Part shown: piece after piece, positions 27,701-35,261 of the stretch
How positions within the stretch are numbered: the first letter of the stretch is position 1
How the letters are laid out: every line of letters starts with the position of its first letter
Origin: Clostridium sp. SM-530-WT-3G
Lineage (GTDB): Bacteria > Bacillota > Clostridia > Clostridiales > Clostridiaceae
Direction: 5' to 3'
Length of the DNA: 36,349 nt
Assembly: GCF_012843905.1 (NCBI RefSeq)
Contig: NZ_JABAGC010000035.1
Coordinates: forward strand, 1 to 36,349
The notes under the pieces: generated by a model
What the model was told of the DNA's origin: nothing
What the model saw: only the letters and a program-made list of their open reading frames with translations
The model's database searches: none
Made by a program: the position numbers and the translations under genes

Positions 27701-27872
27701 TAATTATTAAGTTATATCCTGATAATAATAAATAAAAATCATCTGCATCCTTATTTATTTTGAGTTTTTCACATAATCTAAATAGTATTTCAAGTCTTAC
27801 AAATACCCTAGGCTCTATCATACTTAGTTCCATATTATCTTTTACTCTTTTTATAACAGTGTAAATGTTCAT
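24780..27872 (-). CDS. pPIWI-RE-associated DinG/XPD-like helicase
   Basis: A 1030-residue superfamily 2 helicase of the DinG/XPD type that accompanies pPIWI-RE genes. Residues 1 to about 230 correspond to the N-terminal pPIWI_RE_Z-type region. Walker A is AGQVAAGKS (241-249). Four cysteines before the Walker B motif (C325, C345, C373 and C379 in KCPFYYMC) match the position of the Fe-S cluster in XPD/DinG enzymes. Walker B reads IIMDESD (424-430). A late motif QVFGRICRIGK (near residue 955) is motif VI. It should unwind DNA or RNA-DNA hybrids for the PIWI protein. It overlaps the nuclease gene by 4 bases (ATGA type) and the PIWI gene by 8, so the operon is tightly coupled. Confidence 0.85.
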   Translation of the reverse strand: MNIYTVIKRVKDNMELSMIEPRVFVRLEILFRLCEKLKINKDADDFYLLLSGYNLIIKNEFDETDYLIANARILLKSLNQAKVYHDALEIYKMQANKEFAMYNIDKEGKLIRNNKIPLIYRNRIDDYDELLMQEPEKREHTINYALDDTKKYGVLINKEEIEINLPKKIKPTKILNARSKKGGSIRIKLDDIYKEAALIDKNLKGEKYRENVLENGNILVRKGKKIEKCSEFVIDKINNTAGQVAAGKSVLAECISVLLAKRGYRTLLIKPTVDDVFKQINTLEELGIKAAAIVGNSNRIKHINALMQDKNFLPEHISEVLQGGCFLNSLIKRTDIVIKNGSEPCHKIYEYSEDINDEGKAVWYLNKYNKYKCPFYYMCPKTKYEKKIYEADVLVTTIEGLCKSNFGIEKQKVFTYALDNVDLIIMDESDNIMCKLDGLLSPSIGINEYLKNNSKIQMNFRRMNLKEKTESEQMGEIVDLLSRLEFKLIKINQKIQQHKTGFSESYMKHFTALSLLNNIKSDPKLAEKYNETNRLPDGIWQALYDLLKKPIKTGQIEIIDLVTGGSDLFNVILSRLKEYVVDSRTSKTLKRIQAKKEVEAEFATLNSNMYNKIQFIVEVIGFEQLYRKLSDEIRDMDEVDNDLRDILSQNFEELQKVIPMSPIGNTLAFEKKEDDLYITKQYGFGRSLALKYPWFKLSTKGEPLGPNVLLMSGTGFIPGSSRYHISAPITNIIEAEPYKREYLSKTKMHIARSETIVSGVSDDLKNKMIDKLIRENRELFIDSIERNDTILGIVNKYEQASISKKCLDSIFAKKDDILVSSLKSDGDRTYSEDSTLRSRIEQFDKQVLIAPAIVIERGYNIVDNKGNSKFDTIMFLVRPMVDPRDYLIHVQKVNGKIMCKYNGISGSKNDLEIYKNIRISAFAEYNRLSEFNIKLKYMPKEDKRDLVACFFVMLNQVFGRICRIGKIPKEKVPRIYFIDGAFKRKEEDGFDILIELQKYLEDLMNDEEDAEVAKTLYEPFYNALKGADYE

Positions 27873-29026
27873 ATGTTTTCACTTCCTTCAATTCTAAACA
27901 AAAGAATTTCTTCAAAGTCTTTAAGCTTCATACAACTTATATCACATCCTTTTGGTATTTGTTCATTTATTATTCTTAAATAATTTTTATGTTTATCATT
28001 GGGAACTATATATATTATCTTTTCTTTTATATTCTTTTTTGTTTTTATATCTTCAATAATCCAATGTGGTGCTTCTATATCTTTTGCATCAATAAACCAT
28101 ACTTCATCATTTTCAAATATTATTTTAAAGTCCCATGTATCTTTCTCAGGCCATACTTCATATTTAACTTCATATTTGTCTATAATGTTCTTAATTTGTA
28201 TCTCTAGCTGACCTGGGTAATAAATATTATGTGCCGCAACTTCATTTAATACTCTGAATGTACCATCTGGTAATTCTGCTTCATATTTGTTTTCAAAATT
28301 ATTTTTATTGCACCTCTTAGATACACAGCTAAACACTCCTTTTTTGTATTCTCTTAAAATCATTCCACATTCCGGACATCTATAAAGTGTTTTTCTTTCC
28401 TGAGAATCATAACAAAGTCTTACTATTTCACTATATGCTTTAATAAATTCTTTTTGTTTTGGTGTCTGAGAAAGTTTATTATCCGATAAAATCACATTAT
28501 CTGGATTCATCAAAAAATTTCTGCATTCATTATAATCTTCTTGTGTACCTTTTATTAATTCTAAATATATCCTCTGTCCCTTATATTCAGTTTCTTGATT
28601 ATACTCATCTTTTGCATCATTTATTATTTTTGAATTTAAAAACTCAAATCCTTCTTCTGTTAATATGCACGAATATGTATCATTTAGCTCTATTAAAGGC
28701 TCTAATCCTAATAAATTTGATTTTGCTTCTAGCATTTTTCTAAAATTCTCTGGCAAACTTTCTATAATATCTTCTAAGGGATTTTGAAACATGTTAAACA
28801 ACTTTGATTCATCTGTAGGTAATATTTCTTTTCCACTATTATCATATAAATTATATTTATAATTCATAAATGAAAAAATACTTGTTGCCTTTGTTAATGT
28901 TTTTATAAACTTATCATCTTTTTCTATCGTAATATACTCTTCACATTTTAATCTTTTGTATACTCCCATTACACCAAGATATACTGCATCTTCAAATTCT
29001 TTTACAAATTGATCATTCATTTTCAA
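27869..29026 (-). CDS. pPIWI-RE-associated PD-(D/E)XK nuclease with zinc ribbon
   Basis: A 385-residue protein and the first gene of the operon. Residues 215-240 form a zinc ribbon (C217, C220, C234, C239). The restriction-endonuclease fold follows, with E275, D299 in WDFKIIF and D313-A-K315 in VWFIDAKDI, a complete PD-(D/E)XK active site. The N-terminal 200 residues are helical and of unknown role. This matches the REase that accompanies pPIWI-RE (PF18154 type). The start is a TTG (29026) placed 5 bases after a GGAGGTG Shine-Dalgarno; an ATG two codons later lies 11 bases away and is less well spaced. Its leader carries a terminator-like hairpin. Confidence 0.85.
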   Translation of the reverse strand: MKMNDQFVKEFEDAVYLGVMGVYKRLKCEEYITIEKDDKFIKTLTKATSIFSFMNYKYNLYDNSGKEILPTDESKLFNMFQNPLEDIIESLPENFRKMLEAKSNLLGLEPLIELNDTYSCILTEEGFEFLNSKIINDAKDEYNQETEYKGQRIYLELIKGTQEDYNECRNFLMNPDNVILSDNKLSQTPKQKEFIKAYSEIVRLCYDSQERKTLYRCPECGMILREYKKGVFSCVSKRCNKNNFENKYEAELPDGTFRVLNEVAAHNIYYPGQLEIQIKNIIDKYEVKYEVWPEKDTWDFKIIFENDEVWFIDAKDIEAPHWIIEDIKTKKNIKEKIIYIVPNDKHKNYLRIINEQIPKGCDISCMKLKDFEEILLFRIEGSENI

Positions 29027-29042
29027 AATTTCACCTCCAAAG

Positions 29043-29081
29043 CAAAAATAGCTCTGTGTATTGCAAAATACACAGAGCTAT
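29043..29081 (-). terminator. Terminator-like hairpin in the leader of the pPIWI-RE operon
   Basis: ATAGCTCTGTGTATT pairs perfectly with AATACACAGAGCTAT (29048-29081) around a 4-nt loop, and the minus-strand transcript then runs into TTTTT (29043-29047). It ends 5 bases before the GGAGGTG ribosome site of the first gene and sits downstream of the only good promoter. It therefore looks like an attenuator rather than a simple end-of-gene terminator. Confidence 0.75.
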
Positions 29082-29142
29082 CTATAATTAAAATTTTTCA
29101 CCTATAATTACATACTTACATAGTTCTTAGTTTAGTTTTTGC

Positions 29143-29163
29143 GAATACAAATACATTGTATTC
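29143..29163. promoter_or_regulatory. Operator-like dyad overlapping the pPIWI-RE -10 element
   Basis: A perfect GAATACAA-N5-TTGTATTC palindrome covers the whole -10 hexamer (29155-29160) and the predicted transcription start. This is the usual position for a repressor that blocks open-complex formation. Confidence 0.55.
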
Positions 29164-29183
29164 CTTTTCATTTTATTTGTAAA
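29155..29183 (-). promoter_or_regulatory. Promoter of the pPIWI-RE operon
   Basis: On the minus strand, -35 TTTACA (29178-29183), a 17-base spacer and -10 TACAAT (29155-29160); each hexamer has one mismatch to the sigma-A consensus. Transcription would start near 29148, giving a leader of about 120 nt that includes the hairpin. Confidence 0.7.
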
Positions 29184-29265
29184 GTATGTATTTATTAAGC
29201 ATTTATTATTTTCATCAACTTTACAAAACACTAGTCAAATAGGTAAGACATTAGGAGAAGTTTAT

Positions 29266-30513
29266 GTGATTATTCCTATTTATCAGGAAGATAACGGAAG
29301 TCAAATACGTGTAGAAATTATACCATTATATAAACAGATAATAAATAAACAACCAGAGTTTTTTGCTGGGACTAAGTTTATTTTTTATTATAATCAATTC
29401 AAGAAAGATTTACCACAAATTGCATTGTCATTTATGTCTATTTGTATTAGTATAGTATTTTTTGTAAGTCCAATAATAAACAGATATGAAAAAAAGAAAA
29501 AAAATATTTTATTTTCTTTGGGGATATTCGCTTTTTCCATTGGAATATGGAGGATTACAGACATAAAATTCACTTCAATGTTATATTATCATAATTCTAA
29601 AATAATATATTATATTTCTATGTTAATGATGTATATATCAGCAGGAGCACTAGGATTTAATATTAAAAATCAATTTATAAAAAAACATGAAAATTTTATG
29701 AAATGTATTATTATTATTTATTGTAGTGGATGCTTATCTTTAATATTTATGCAAATGATAAATCTTTTTGATTTACATGAGAGTTTATTTGTTTGGCATA
29801 TTTTGCTTGTTATATATTCAATAATAGTCGCAGTATTAGTTGTTTATGAAACTAAAAAAGATAAAAATGCTATAAAGATAAGTAGCTTAATATTTATAAC
29901 ATTATGCATAATAGGAGTTTTAATTGATCTTATATCATATTATGTTAAAGGTAATTCTTATAATCTTTTTATTATAACAGCGTCATTAATAATTTATTCT
30001 ATTTTTCTAGGATACATTTCTATAAATAACATTAATGAAAAAGCAAATTTAGATATTCAAACTGGATTGTATAATAAAAGACGATTAAAAGAACTTTTTA
30101 TTAACTATGAAACAATTACTGATTCATTAGGAATAATTATGTTTGATTTAAATGGATTAAAGCATATTAATGACACACTTGGGCATAATTACGGCGATAT
30201 TCTAATATCTGAATTTGCAAAAATTCTGAAAGTATGTATAAAACATAAGGGATTTGTAGCTAGATATGGTGGTGATGAGTTTGTTGCTGTTGTTAAAAAT
30301 GCTGATATGGCTTTGATGAAAAAGATAGAATCTCATATAAATATTGAGGTAAACAAATACAATATGAGAAATACTGGTATTGTAATGAGTTATTCAATGG
30401 GATATTCATTATCAAAGGATTATCCTGAATTTTCATTGTATGAATTATTAGCAAAAGCTGATGAATATATGTATGAGCATAAACGAAAGTATTATATATG
30501 CAAAAAAAAATAA
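29266..30513 (+). CDS. 7TMR-DISM-type diguanylate cyclase (GGDEF), N-terminally truncated
   Basis: A membrane protein that should make cyclic di-GMP. The 415 residues have seven membrane helices (about 50-70, 79-97, 112-132, 145-163, 173-193, 203-226, 233-252) and a C-terminal GGDEF domain with an intact GGDEF at 335-339. No RxxD inhibitory site precedes it. The first 40 residues (VIIPIYQEDNGSQIRVEIIP) are only the last strands of an extracytoplasmic sensor domain, and no signal peptide precedes them. Family members carry about 100 more residues, so the sensor is lost at the island edge. A GTG start at 29266 with GGAGAAG 8 bases upstream could still initiate. It diverges from the pPIWI-RE operon. 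Confidence 0.85.
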   Translation: MIIPIYQEDNGSQIRVEIIPLYKQIINKQPEFFAGTKFIFYYNQFKKDLPQIALSFMSICISIVFFVSPIINRYEKKKKNILFSLGIFAFSIGIWRITDIKFTSMLYYHNSKIIYYISMLMMYISAGALGFNIKNQFIKKHENFMKCIIIIYCSGCLSLIFMQMINLFDLHESLFVWHILLVIYSIIVAVLVVYETKKDKNAIKISSLIFITLCIIGVLIDLISYYVKGNSYNLFIITASLIIYSIFLGYISINNINEKANLDIQTGLYNKRRLKELFINYETITDSLGIIMFDLNGLKHINDTLGHNYGDILISEFAKILKVCIKHKGFVARYGGDEFVAVVKNADMALMKKIESHINIEVNKYNMRNTGIVMSYSMGYSLSKDYPEFSLYELLAKADEYMYEHKRKYYICKKK

Positions 30514-30602
30514 TAAAAAGACACAAATAATAAATTTGTTGAAAATAAAAAAACAATAACTTCTATAAATAATAAATGCAGTTAGGCTATATTTCTTCTT
30601 TA

Positions 30603-30658
30603 CAATAATTAAGCGGAAATCTCACACTTTAAGGAATGGGATTTCCGCTTAATTATTG
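30603..30658. terminator. Bidirectional terminator between convergent genes
   Basis: A perfect 19-bp stem pairs 30603-30621 with 30640-30658, with some further wobble pairing inside an 18-nt loop. The genes on both sides point towards it. The A/T-rich outer ends provide T-runs in both directions. Confidence 0.75.
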
Positions 30659-30705
30659 CAATAACTTATGTTTATAAGTTGTTCTAATAACTATAAATTT
30701 TTCCT

Positions 30706-31083
30706 TTAAATTTCTGCTTTCCATAATCCATGAAGATTACAATTTTCATATGCAGCTAAAGGCTTTTCACCTTCTGCAAGTGTAAATACAGCACAAGGTG
30801 CATCTCCAGGCTTAAGGTCTTTTTTATGATAGCCATTAGTAGTTTCTAAAATAATGAACTGGATATAATGTTCTTCAAGCATAGGATGTTCCACAGCTCC
30901 AACTTTAATGCTAACAGTATTGCCTTCGTAATCAACTACAGGAACGTGCTTTTCCTTAGCTGCATCTGTTGTATTTGCCACAATTTCTGTCATAGTTTCT
31001 CCACAACAAACTGGTGTTGCGTTAGTCTTTTCTGTTAAAAATGTAATGAAATTTCCACACTTTTTGCATTTGTAAAATAACAT
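30706..31083 (-). CDS. dfx: Desulfoferrodoxin / superoxide reductase
   Basis: A 125-residue two-iron superoxide reductase, which reduces superoxide to hydrogen peroxide without releasing oxygen. The N-terminal desulforedoxin-like site has CKKC and PVCCGE for the Fe(Cys)4 centre. The catalytic Fe(His)4Cys centre is provided by EKHVPV, HPMLEEHYI and CNLHGLW. The conserved E and K of the EKH loop are present. It lies 27 bp after the rubrerythrin gene on the same strand, in an obvious oxygen-defence operon of an anaerobe, and is followed by the bidirectional terminator. Confidence 0.95.
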   Translation of the reverse strand: MLFYKCKKCGNFITFLTEKTNATPVCCGETMTEIVANTTDAAKEKHVPVVDYEGNTVSIKVGAVEHPMLEEHYIQFIILETTNGYHKKDLKPGDAPCAVFTLAEGEKPLAAYENCNLHGLWKAEI

Positions 31084-31110
31084 TTTTTATTCCTCCTATT
31101 TTGTTAAAGA

Positions 31111-31752
31111 TTAATAATTTTCTACATGTAATTCAAAGAATGATTGAGGATGTTTACATACTGGACATACCTTAGGAGCTTCCATACCAACAACTATATG
31201 TCCACAATTACGGCATTCCCAAATCTTAACTTCACTCTTTTTAAATACTTCTTTCATTTCTATATTTTGAAGAAGCTTTCTATATCTATCTTCATGTGTT
31301 TTCTCAACAGCTGCAACTCCACGGAATTGTTCTGCAAGTTCATGAAATCCTTCTTCATCTGCTTCTTTTGCCATACGAACATACATATCAGTCCACTCAT
31401 AGTTTTCACCATTTGCAGCTTCTTCTAAGTTCTTAGATGTATCTCCAAGCATTCCTAGTGCCTTAAACCAAAGCTTTGCATGTGCCTTTTCATTTTCAGC
31501 AGTCTTCAAGAAAAGTGCTGCTATTTGCTCATAACCAGCTTTCTTAGCAACTGATGCAAAAAAAGTATATTTATTTCTTGCTTGTGATTCTCCTGCGAAT
31601 GCTTCTAATAGATTTTTTTCAGTCTTTGTTCCTGCATAAGGATTCTTTTTGTTTAAAGCTTCAAAAATATCTGTCTTGTTACACTTTGGACATTCCTTTG
31701 GCGGGTTATCCCCTTCATAAACACATCCACATACTTTACATACATACTTCAT
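31111..31752 (-). CDS. Rubrerythrin with rubredoxin domains at both ends
   Basis: A 213-residue non-heme iron peroxidase that reduces hydrogen peroxide, using electrons from NADH via rubredoxin. Residues 1-35 form a rubredoxin domain (CKVC, ECPKC) as in reverse rubrerythrins. The four-helix diiron domain (about 45-170) has the E and ExxH ligands ([43 protein letters not shown]). Residues about 176-213 form a second rubredoxin domain (CRNC, VCPVC) as in classical rubrerythrins. Having both ends is less common than having one. It has a clear GGAGGG Shine-Dalgarno and lies directly upstream of desulfoferrodoxin. Confidence 0.93.
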   Translation of the reverse strand: MKYVCKVCGCVYEGDNPPKECPKCNKTDIFEALNKKNPYAGTKTEKNLLEAFAGESQARNKYTFFASVAKKAGYEQIAALFLKTAENEKAHAKLWFKALGMLGDTSKNLEEAANGENYEWTDMYVRMAKEADEEGFHELAEQFRGVAAVEKTHEDRYRKLLQNIEMKEVFKKSEVKIWECRNCGHIVVGMEAPKVCPVCKHPQSFFELHVENY

Positions 31753-31794
31753 TGTTTTTCCCTCCTAATTTTATGGCTTATATTTTTGACTGAA

Positions 31795-32028
31795 CTATAC
31801 AATTAAAGTAGGAGTAGTATAAATCATAGTAATTATTTGCTGATTCAACTCATGAAACACCTTTGAATCACTACCAAACAGCTCATACTTTTGAATCATA
31901 TCATGGGCTTCCTTTTTTTCTTCTACCTGTTCTTTTACAAAACAGTCATAAAGCCACATTGTTTCACAACCGCTTACATGAACTACTACCTTATAAATAT
32001 TATTAATAATATACTGTTTATATTCCAT
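31795..32028 (-). CDS. Unknown 77-residue protein upstream of rubrerythrin
   Basis: A small soluble protein starting MEYKQYIINNIYKVVVHVSGCE that I do not recognise. It shows a beta-like start, then a charged helix KEQVEEKKEAHDMIQKYELF. It ends 42 bp before the rubrerythrin gene on the same strand and may belong to that operon. The Shine-Dalgarno is weak. An imperfect dyad ATTGATAAC-N8-GTTGTCAAT (32027-32052) lies at its start and could be a regulator site. A coding role is plausible but not certain. Confidence 0.5.
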   Translation of the reverse strand: MEYKQYIINNIYKVVVHVSGCETMWLYDCFVKEQVEEKKEAHDMIQKYELFGSDSKVFHELNQQIITMIYTTPTLIV

Positions 32029-32052
32029 TGATAACCTAATTAAGTTGTCAAT

Positions 32053-32515
32053 CCGCTAGTAGCCTTTGTTTAGCTTATTAATTGCTTTGAATTTAATTAC
32101 TATCTTAACAAACACTTTTTAGCTAAACTTTTCATAAAAGCGATTGATTAATTTTTATTATATCAAAGAATTTAAATTATACAATAGACCATTAAAACAG
32201 CTTGTAATGGTACAAAACTGTTTTAATAAATAAAGTAGATAAAATTTATAAATAATGTAGAAACCATAATAAACATAATCAAAATGAGTAAAAAAACAAA
32301 AAATAAATTATAAAAAAAAATATTATCATCCACAGTATTCGTTTATAGGAAAATTATTAAAATATTTCTTTATTTTGTTTGATTACATTATATAATCCTT
32401 TTAATATATCAGCAAATTCAGCTATTTTATCTAAATAATTCAGAAAAAAACTCAACGATTTTCTTTGTTATATCTTCTGTTCCAATGTTCCAATAACCAT
32501 TCCCATAACATTATA
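32053..32515. other. AT-rich intergenic region with a decayed coding fragment
   Basis: Most of it is AT-rich and silent. On the minus strand, from an ATG at 32511, three short pieces in successive frames read like one small helical protein broken by frameshifts: MLWEWLLEHWN, then EDITKKIVEFF, then LNYLDKIAEFADILKGLYN and a stop at about 32357. It starts 5 bases after the upstream stop codon, so it was probably once the next gene of that operon. Confidence 0.35.
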
Positions 32516-33394
32516 CTATTTACATCTTTTCATTTTCTCAGCTAATTCTTTCTGCCTATACTGACCTATAAATTCTTCTAATGAATGATTATATTTATAC
32601 AACAAATCAAATAGTTCTTTTAATAATTCAGAATTAGGACCTTGTTTCTTATTAATATATTGAACCAAGCCAATATTTGTATGTGTATATAATTTAATGT
32701 TACAAGGCCTTTTTAGTAACTTAATAGATTCTATTATTCCAGTGAGTATACATTGATTAACAGTTAATCCATATAGCTTTTCTTTAATTATCTTCTCATT
32801 ATTTTTATATTTGAGAATACTCATATACATTCCATCTCTGCTATCTGAAGCATTATTAGAATATCCTCTAACTATAAGCTCTATATCTGTTGTAGCTAAT
32901 TTATTTTCGTTATATATTTTACCATTTGCTCTGCTATCTTCTTTATTAGTTAACTTCTTTGAATTAAAGCTGCTTTTAGAATTTTCACATAAATCATTTA
33001 ATTCTTTAAGTACATCAATATTCTCATTATACTTATATTCAGAAAAACTTATTTTAATATTCTTCTGCAATACCACTTCAACTAATTCTTTACCAACATC
33101 TTTATTGCACCAATTTTCAACTTTACTTGACTCACCTTTTATCATCCTTTTTAATAAAGCAAATCCAATATTGGTTTGAACATAAGCCTTAACAACTGAA
33201 TTATCACTTACAAACTTCAAAATTTCTGCCAAACCTTTTATTATTATTCTATAATGTGTAGTTTCTTCTATATCAAGAACTTTAACTAAACGTTTATCCC
33301 CTTCTTCTATTATTCCAGCTAAGTTTCCTTTATTACTAAAGTTATGTTTAAATCTTACTGTTACTATTACTTTATTCAAATTTCCCCACCACAT
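32516..33394 (-). CDS. RNase H-like protein with two degenerate repeats
   Basis: A 292-residue protein with two related halves, each resembling the RNase HI/reverse-transcriptase-like fold. The first half has KAYVQTNIGFALLKRM and the second IKLYTHTNIGLVQYI, where active RNase H enzymes have YTDS. The second half also has QCILTGIIESIKLL, the helix that carries the catalytic E. The metal-binding aspartate after the fourth strand is replaced by T or Q, so nuclease activity is doubtful. It could act as a nucleic-acid binding protein. The function is not known to me. It stands alone between AT-rich spacers. Confidence 0.6.
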   Translation of the reverse strand: MWWGNLNKVIVTVRFKHNFSNKGNLAGIIEEGDKRLVKVLDIEETTHYRIIIKGLAEILKFVSDNSVVKAYVQTNIGFALLKRMIKGESSKVENWCNKDVGKELVEVVLQKNIKISFSEYKYNENIDVLKELNDLCENSKSSFNSKKLTNKEDSRANGKIYNENKLATTDIELIVRGYSNNASDSRDGMYMSILKYKNNEKIIKEKLYGLTVNQCILTGIIESIKLLKRPCNIKLYTHTNIGLVQYINKKQGPNSELLKELFDLLYKYNHSLEEFIGQYRQKELAEKMKRCK

Positions 33395-33586
33395 TTTTTA
33401 TTATTCAAGATAGTTAAACTTAATTTTTCAAATATCTTAAAACTAATTTTCTAATGAACTTCTTATAAAAACATTTAATTTGAAATTCTTTAACCCATTT
33501 TTATACTCTTATACTTTTCATTTGCTTTGTATGAATTTACATAATTTGTATATTTATTATACTCTTTATTTTATTAAATTAAAATA

Positions 33587-33613
33587 GAGACACTATAAAA
33601 TTTATAATGTCTC
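33587..33613 (-). terminator. Terminator downstream of putP
   Basis: GAGACA/TGTCTC closes a longer A/T stem, and the minus strand continues into TATTTTAATTT. It lies about 90 bases after the putP stop. The rest of 33395-33703 is AT-rich, with nothing else I can support. Confidence 0.7.
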
Positions 33614-33703
33614 CAATAATTTTAATATATATTCTAATTTTTATTACATCAATTCAACCTAAATTTTTATAATTAAAAAATGATAAAAACATTATCTATT
33701 TTA

Positions 33704-35239
33704 TTAAAGCTTTATATTTCTAACAGCTTCAAATTCTTCTACTATTTCCTTACTTGGAGCTTTAGTTAATAAGCTTACAACAATAATTGCTATAATACCA
33801 ATAATAAAAGCTGGTAAAAGTTCATATATTGCAAATGCACCACCTAAAGTTGCAATTCCATATTTCCAAACAAATACTGAAATTCCTCCTGCAAGCATAC
33901 CTGCAATTGCTCCCTGTAAATTTGTACGCTTCCAAAATAAAGAACATAATATAAGTGGACCGAATGATGCTCCAAAACCTGCCCATGCAAATGAAACAAT
34001 TTCAAATACAGAGCTATTAGGATCTTGAGCTATAACTATACCTATAACAGCAATAATAACAACAGTGATTCTTGCTATTAACATACTTGTTTTAGGTGAT
34101 ATTTTTAAATGCAATACTTCTTGTAAAATGTTTTGAGAAACACTAGAAGAAGCTGCAAGTAATTGAGAATCTGCTGTTGACATAGTACTTGCTAGTATTC
34201 CAGCCAATACTAAGCCAGCCATTATAGTGAAGAATACTCCATAGTTTGACATAACATCTGCAATACGAATAATTATAGTTTCTGTATCCGAACCTGAAAG
34301 TGATTGTATTAATCCATTACTAGTTAATGCTCTTCCTGAAATACCTATACAAACTGCAACAAACATAGCTATTGCTGCCCATACTGAAGCAACTCTACGT
34401 GAAAGCTTTAATCCTGATTCATCTTTGATTGCCATAAATCTAAGTAAAATATGTGGCATACCAAAATATCCAAGTCCCCATGCACATGTTGAAATAATTT
34501 TTAAGAAACCATATGTAGATGACGTATTAGTTTCTTGTATATAAGTATTAGTCAATGAAAGATATCCTGGTAAAGCTTTTGCATTTTCAAAAACTGCATC
34601 TATTCCTCCAGCAGAAACAGTTGCAAATATTACAATGAAAACTATAGCAAATGTCATAATTATACTTTGAATAAAATCAGTAGTAGATGCAGCTAAAAAT
34701 CCACCTGTTGCAGTATATCCTACAATAACAATTGCAGATATAATCATTGCTGTCATATAATTCATTCCAAATAATGATGAAAACAACTTTCCACATGCTG
34801 CAAATCCTGATGCTGTATAAGGAACAAAGAAAATTATTATAATAAGTGCAGATATAAGTGCTAAAATATTGTTATTATCCCTAAATCTATTAGAGAAAAA
34901 TTGTGGCAAAGTAAATGAATTAGTAACCTGTGTATATCTACGAAGCCTTCTTGCTGTAAAAAGCCAGTTTAAATAAGTACCAACAGCAAGACCAATAATT
35001 GTCCATCCAACATCTGCAAATCCTGATAAATAAGCCAATCCTGGAAGTCCCATTAAAAGATAACTAGACATATCTGAAGCTTCAGCACTCATAGCTGTTA
35101 CTAAAGGCCCAAGTCCCCTTCCGCCAAGATAAAAATCAGATGCTGATTCATTTTTCTTAGCATAATAAATACCAATTGCCAATACAATCCCCAAGTAAGC
35201 AATTATGGTAAGCAATATCCAAATAGATTCTGTATTCAT
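33704..35239 (-). CDS. putP: Sodium/proline symporter PutP
   Basis: A sodium:solute symporter of 511 residues with about 13 membrane helices, importing proline with sodium. Diagnostic stretches are SDFYLGGRGLGPLVTAMSAEASDMSSYLLMG (helices 1-2, sodium and proline sites), WGLGYFGMPHILLRFMAIKD (helix 7 region) and AGILASTMSTADSQLLAASS (the SSS signature in helix 9). Length and motifs are normal. The start has GGGGGA 8-9 bases upstream. The leader holds a long palindrome. The gene is monocistronic by spacing. Proline uptake in Clostridium serves osmoprotection and Stickland-type fermentation. Confidence 0.93.
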   Translation of the reverse strand: MNTESIWILLTIIAYLGIVLAIGIYYAKKNESASDFYLGGRGLGPLVTAMSAEASDMSSYLLMGLPGLAYLSGFADVGWTIIGLAVGTYLNWLFTARRLRRYTQVTNSFTLPQFFSNRFRDNNNILALISALIIIIFFVPYTASGFAACGKLFSSLFGMNYMTAMIISAIVIVGYTATGGFLAASTTDFIQSIIMTFAIVFIVIFATVSAGGIDAVFENAKALPGYLSLTNTYIQETNTSSTYGFLKIISTCAWGLGYFGMPHILLRFMAIKDESGLKLSRRVASVWAAIAMFVAVCIGISGRALTSNGLIQSLSGSDTETIIIRIADVMSNYGVFFTIMAGLVLAGILASTMSTADSQLLAASSSVSQNILQEVLHLKISPKTSMLIARITVVIIAVIGIVIAQDPNSSVFEIVSFAWAGFGASFGPLILCSLFWKRTNLQGAIAGMLAGGISVFVWKYGIATLGGAFAIYELLPAFIIGIIAIIVVSLLTKAPSKEIVEEFEAVRNIKL

Positions 35240-35261
35240 ATTTGAATTCCCCCTTTTTAAG

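Noticed and set aside
29131..29265. Extension of the diguanylate cyclase upstream of the GTG through an open frame that reads as a hydrophobic helix.
   Set aside because: There is no usable start codon or Shine-Dalgarno in it, the frame closes at 29128, and it overlaps the pPIWI-RE promoter; the hydrophobic reading is expected from T-rich DNA.
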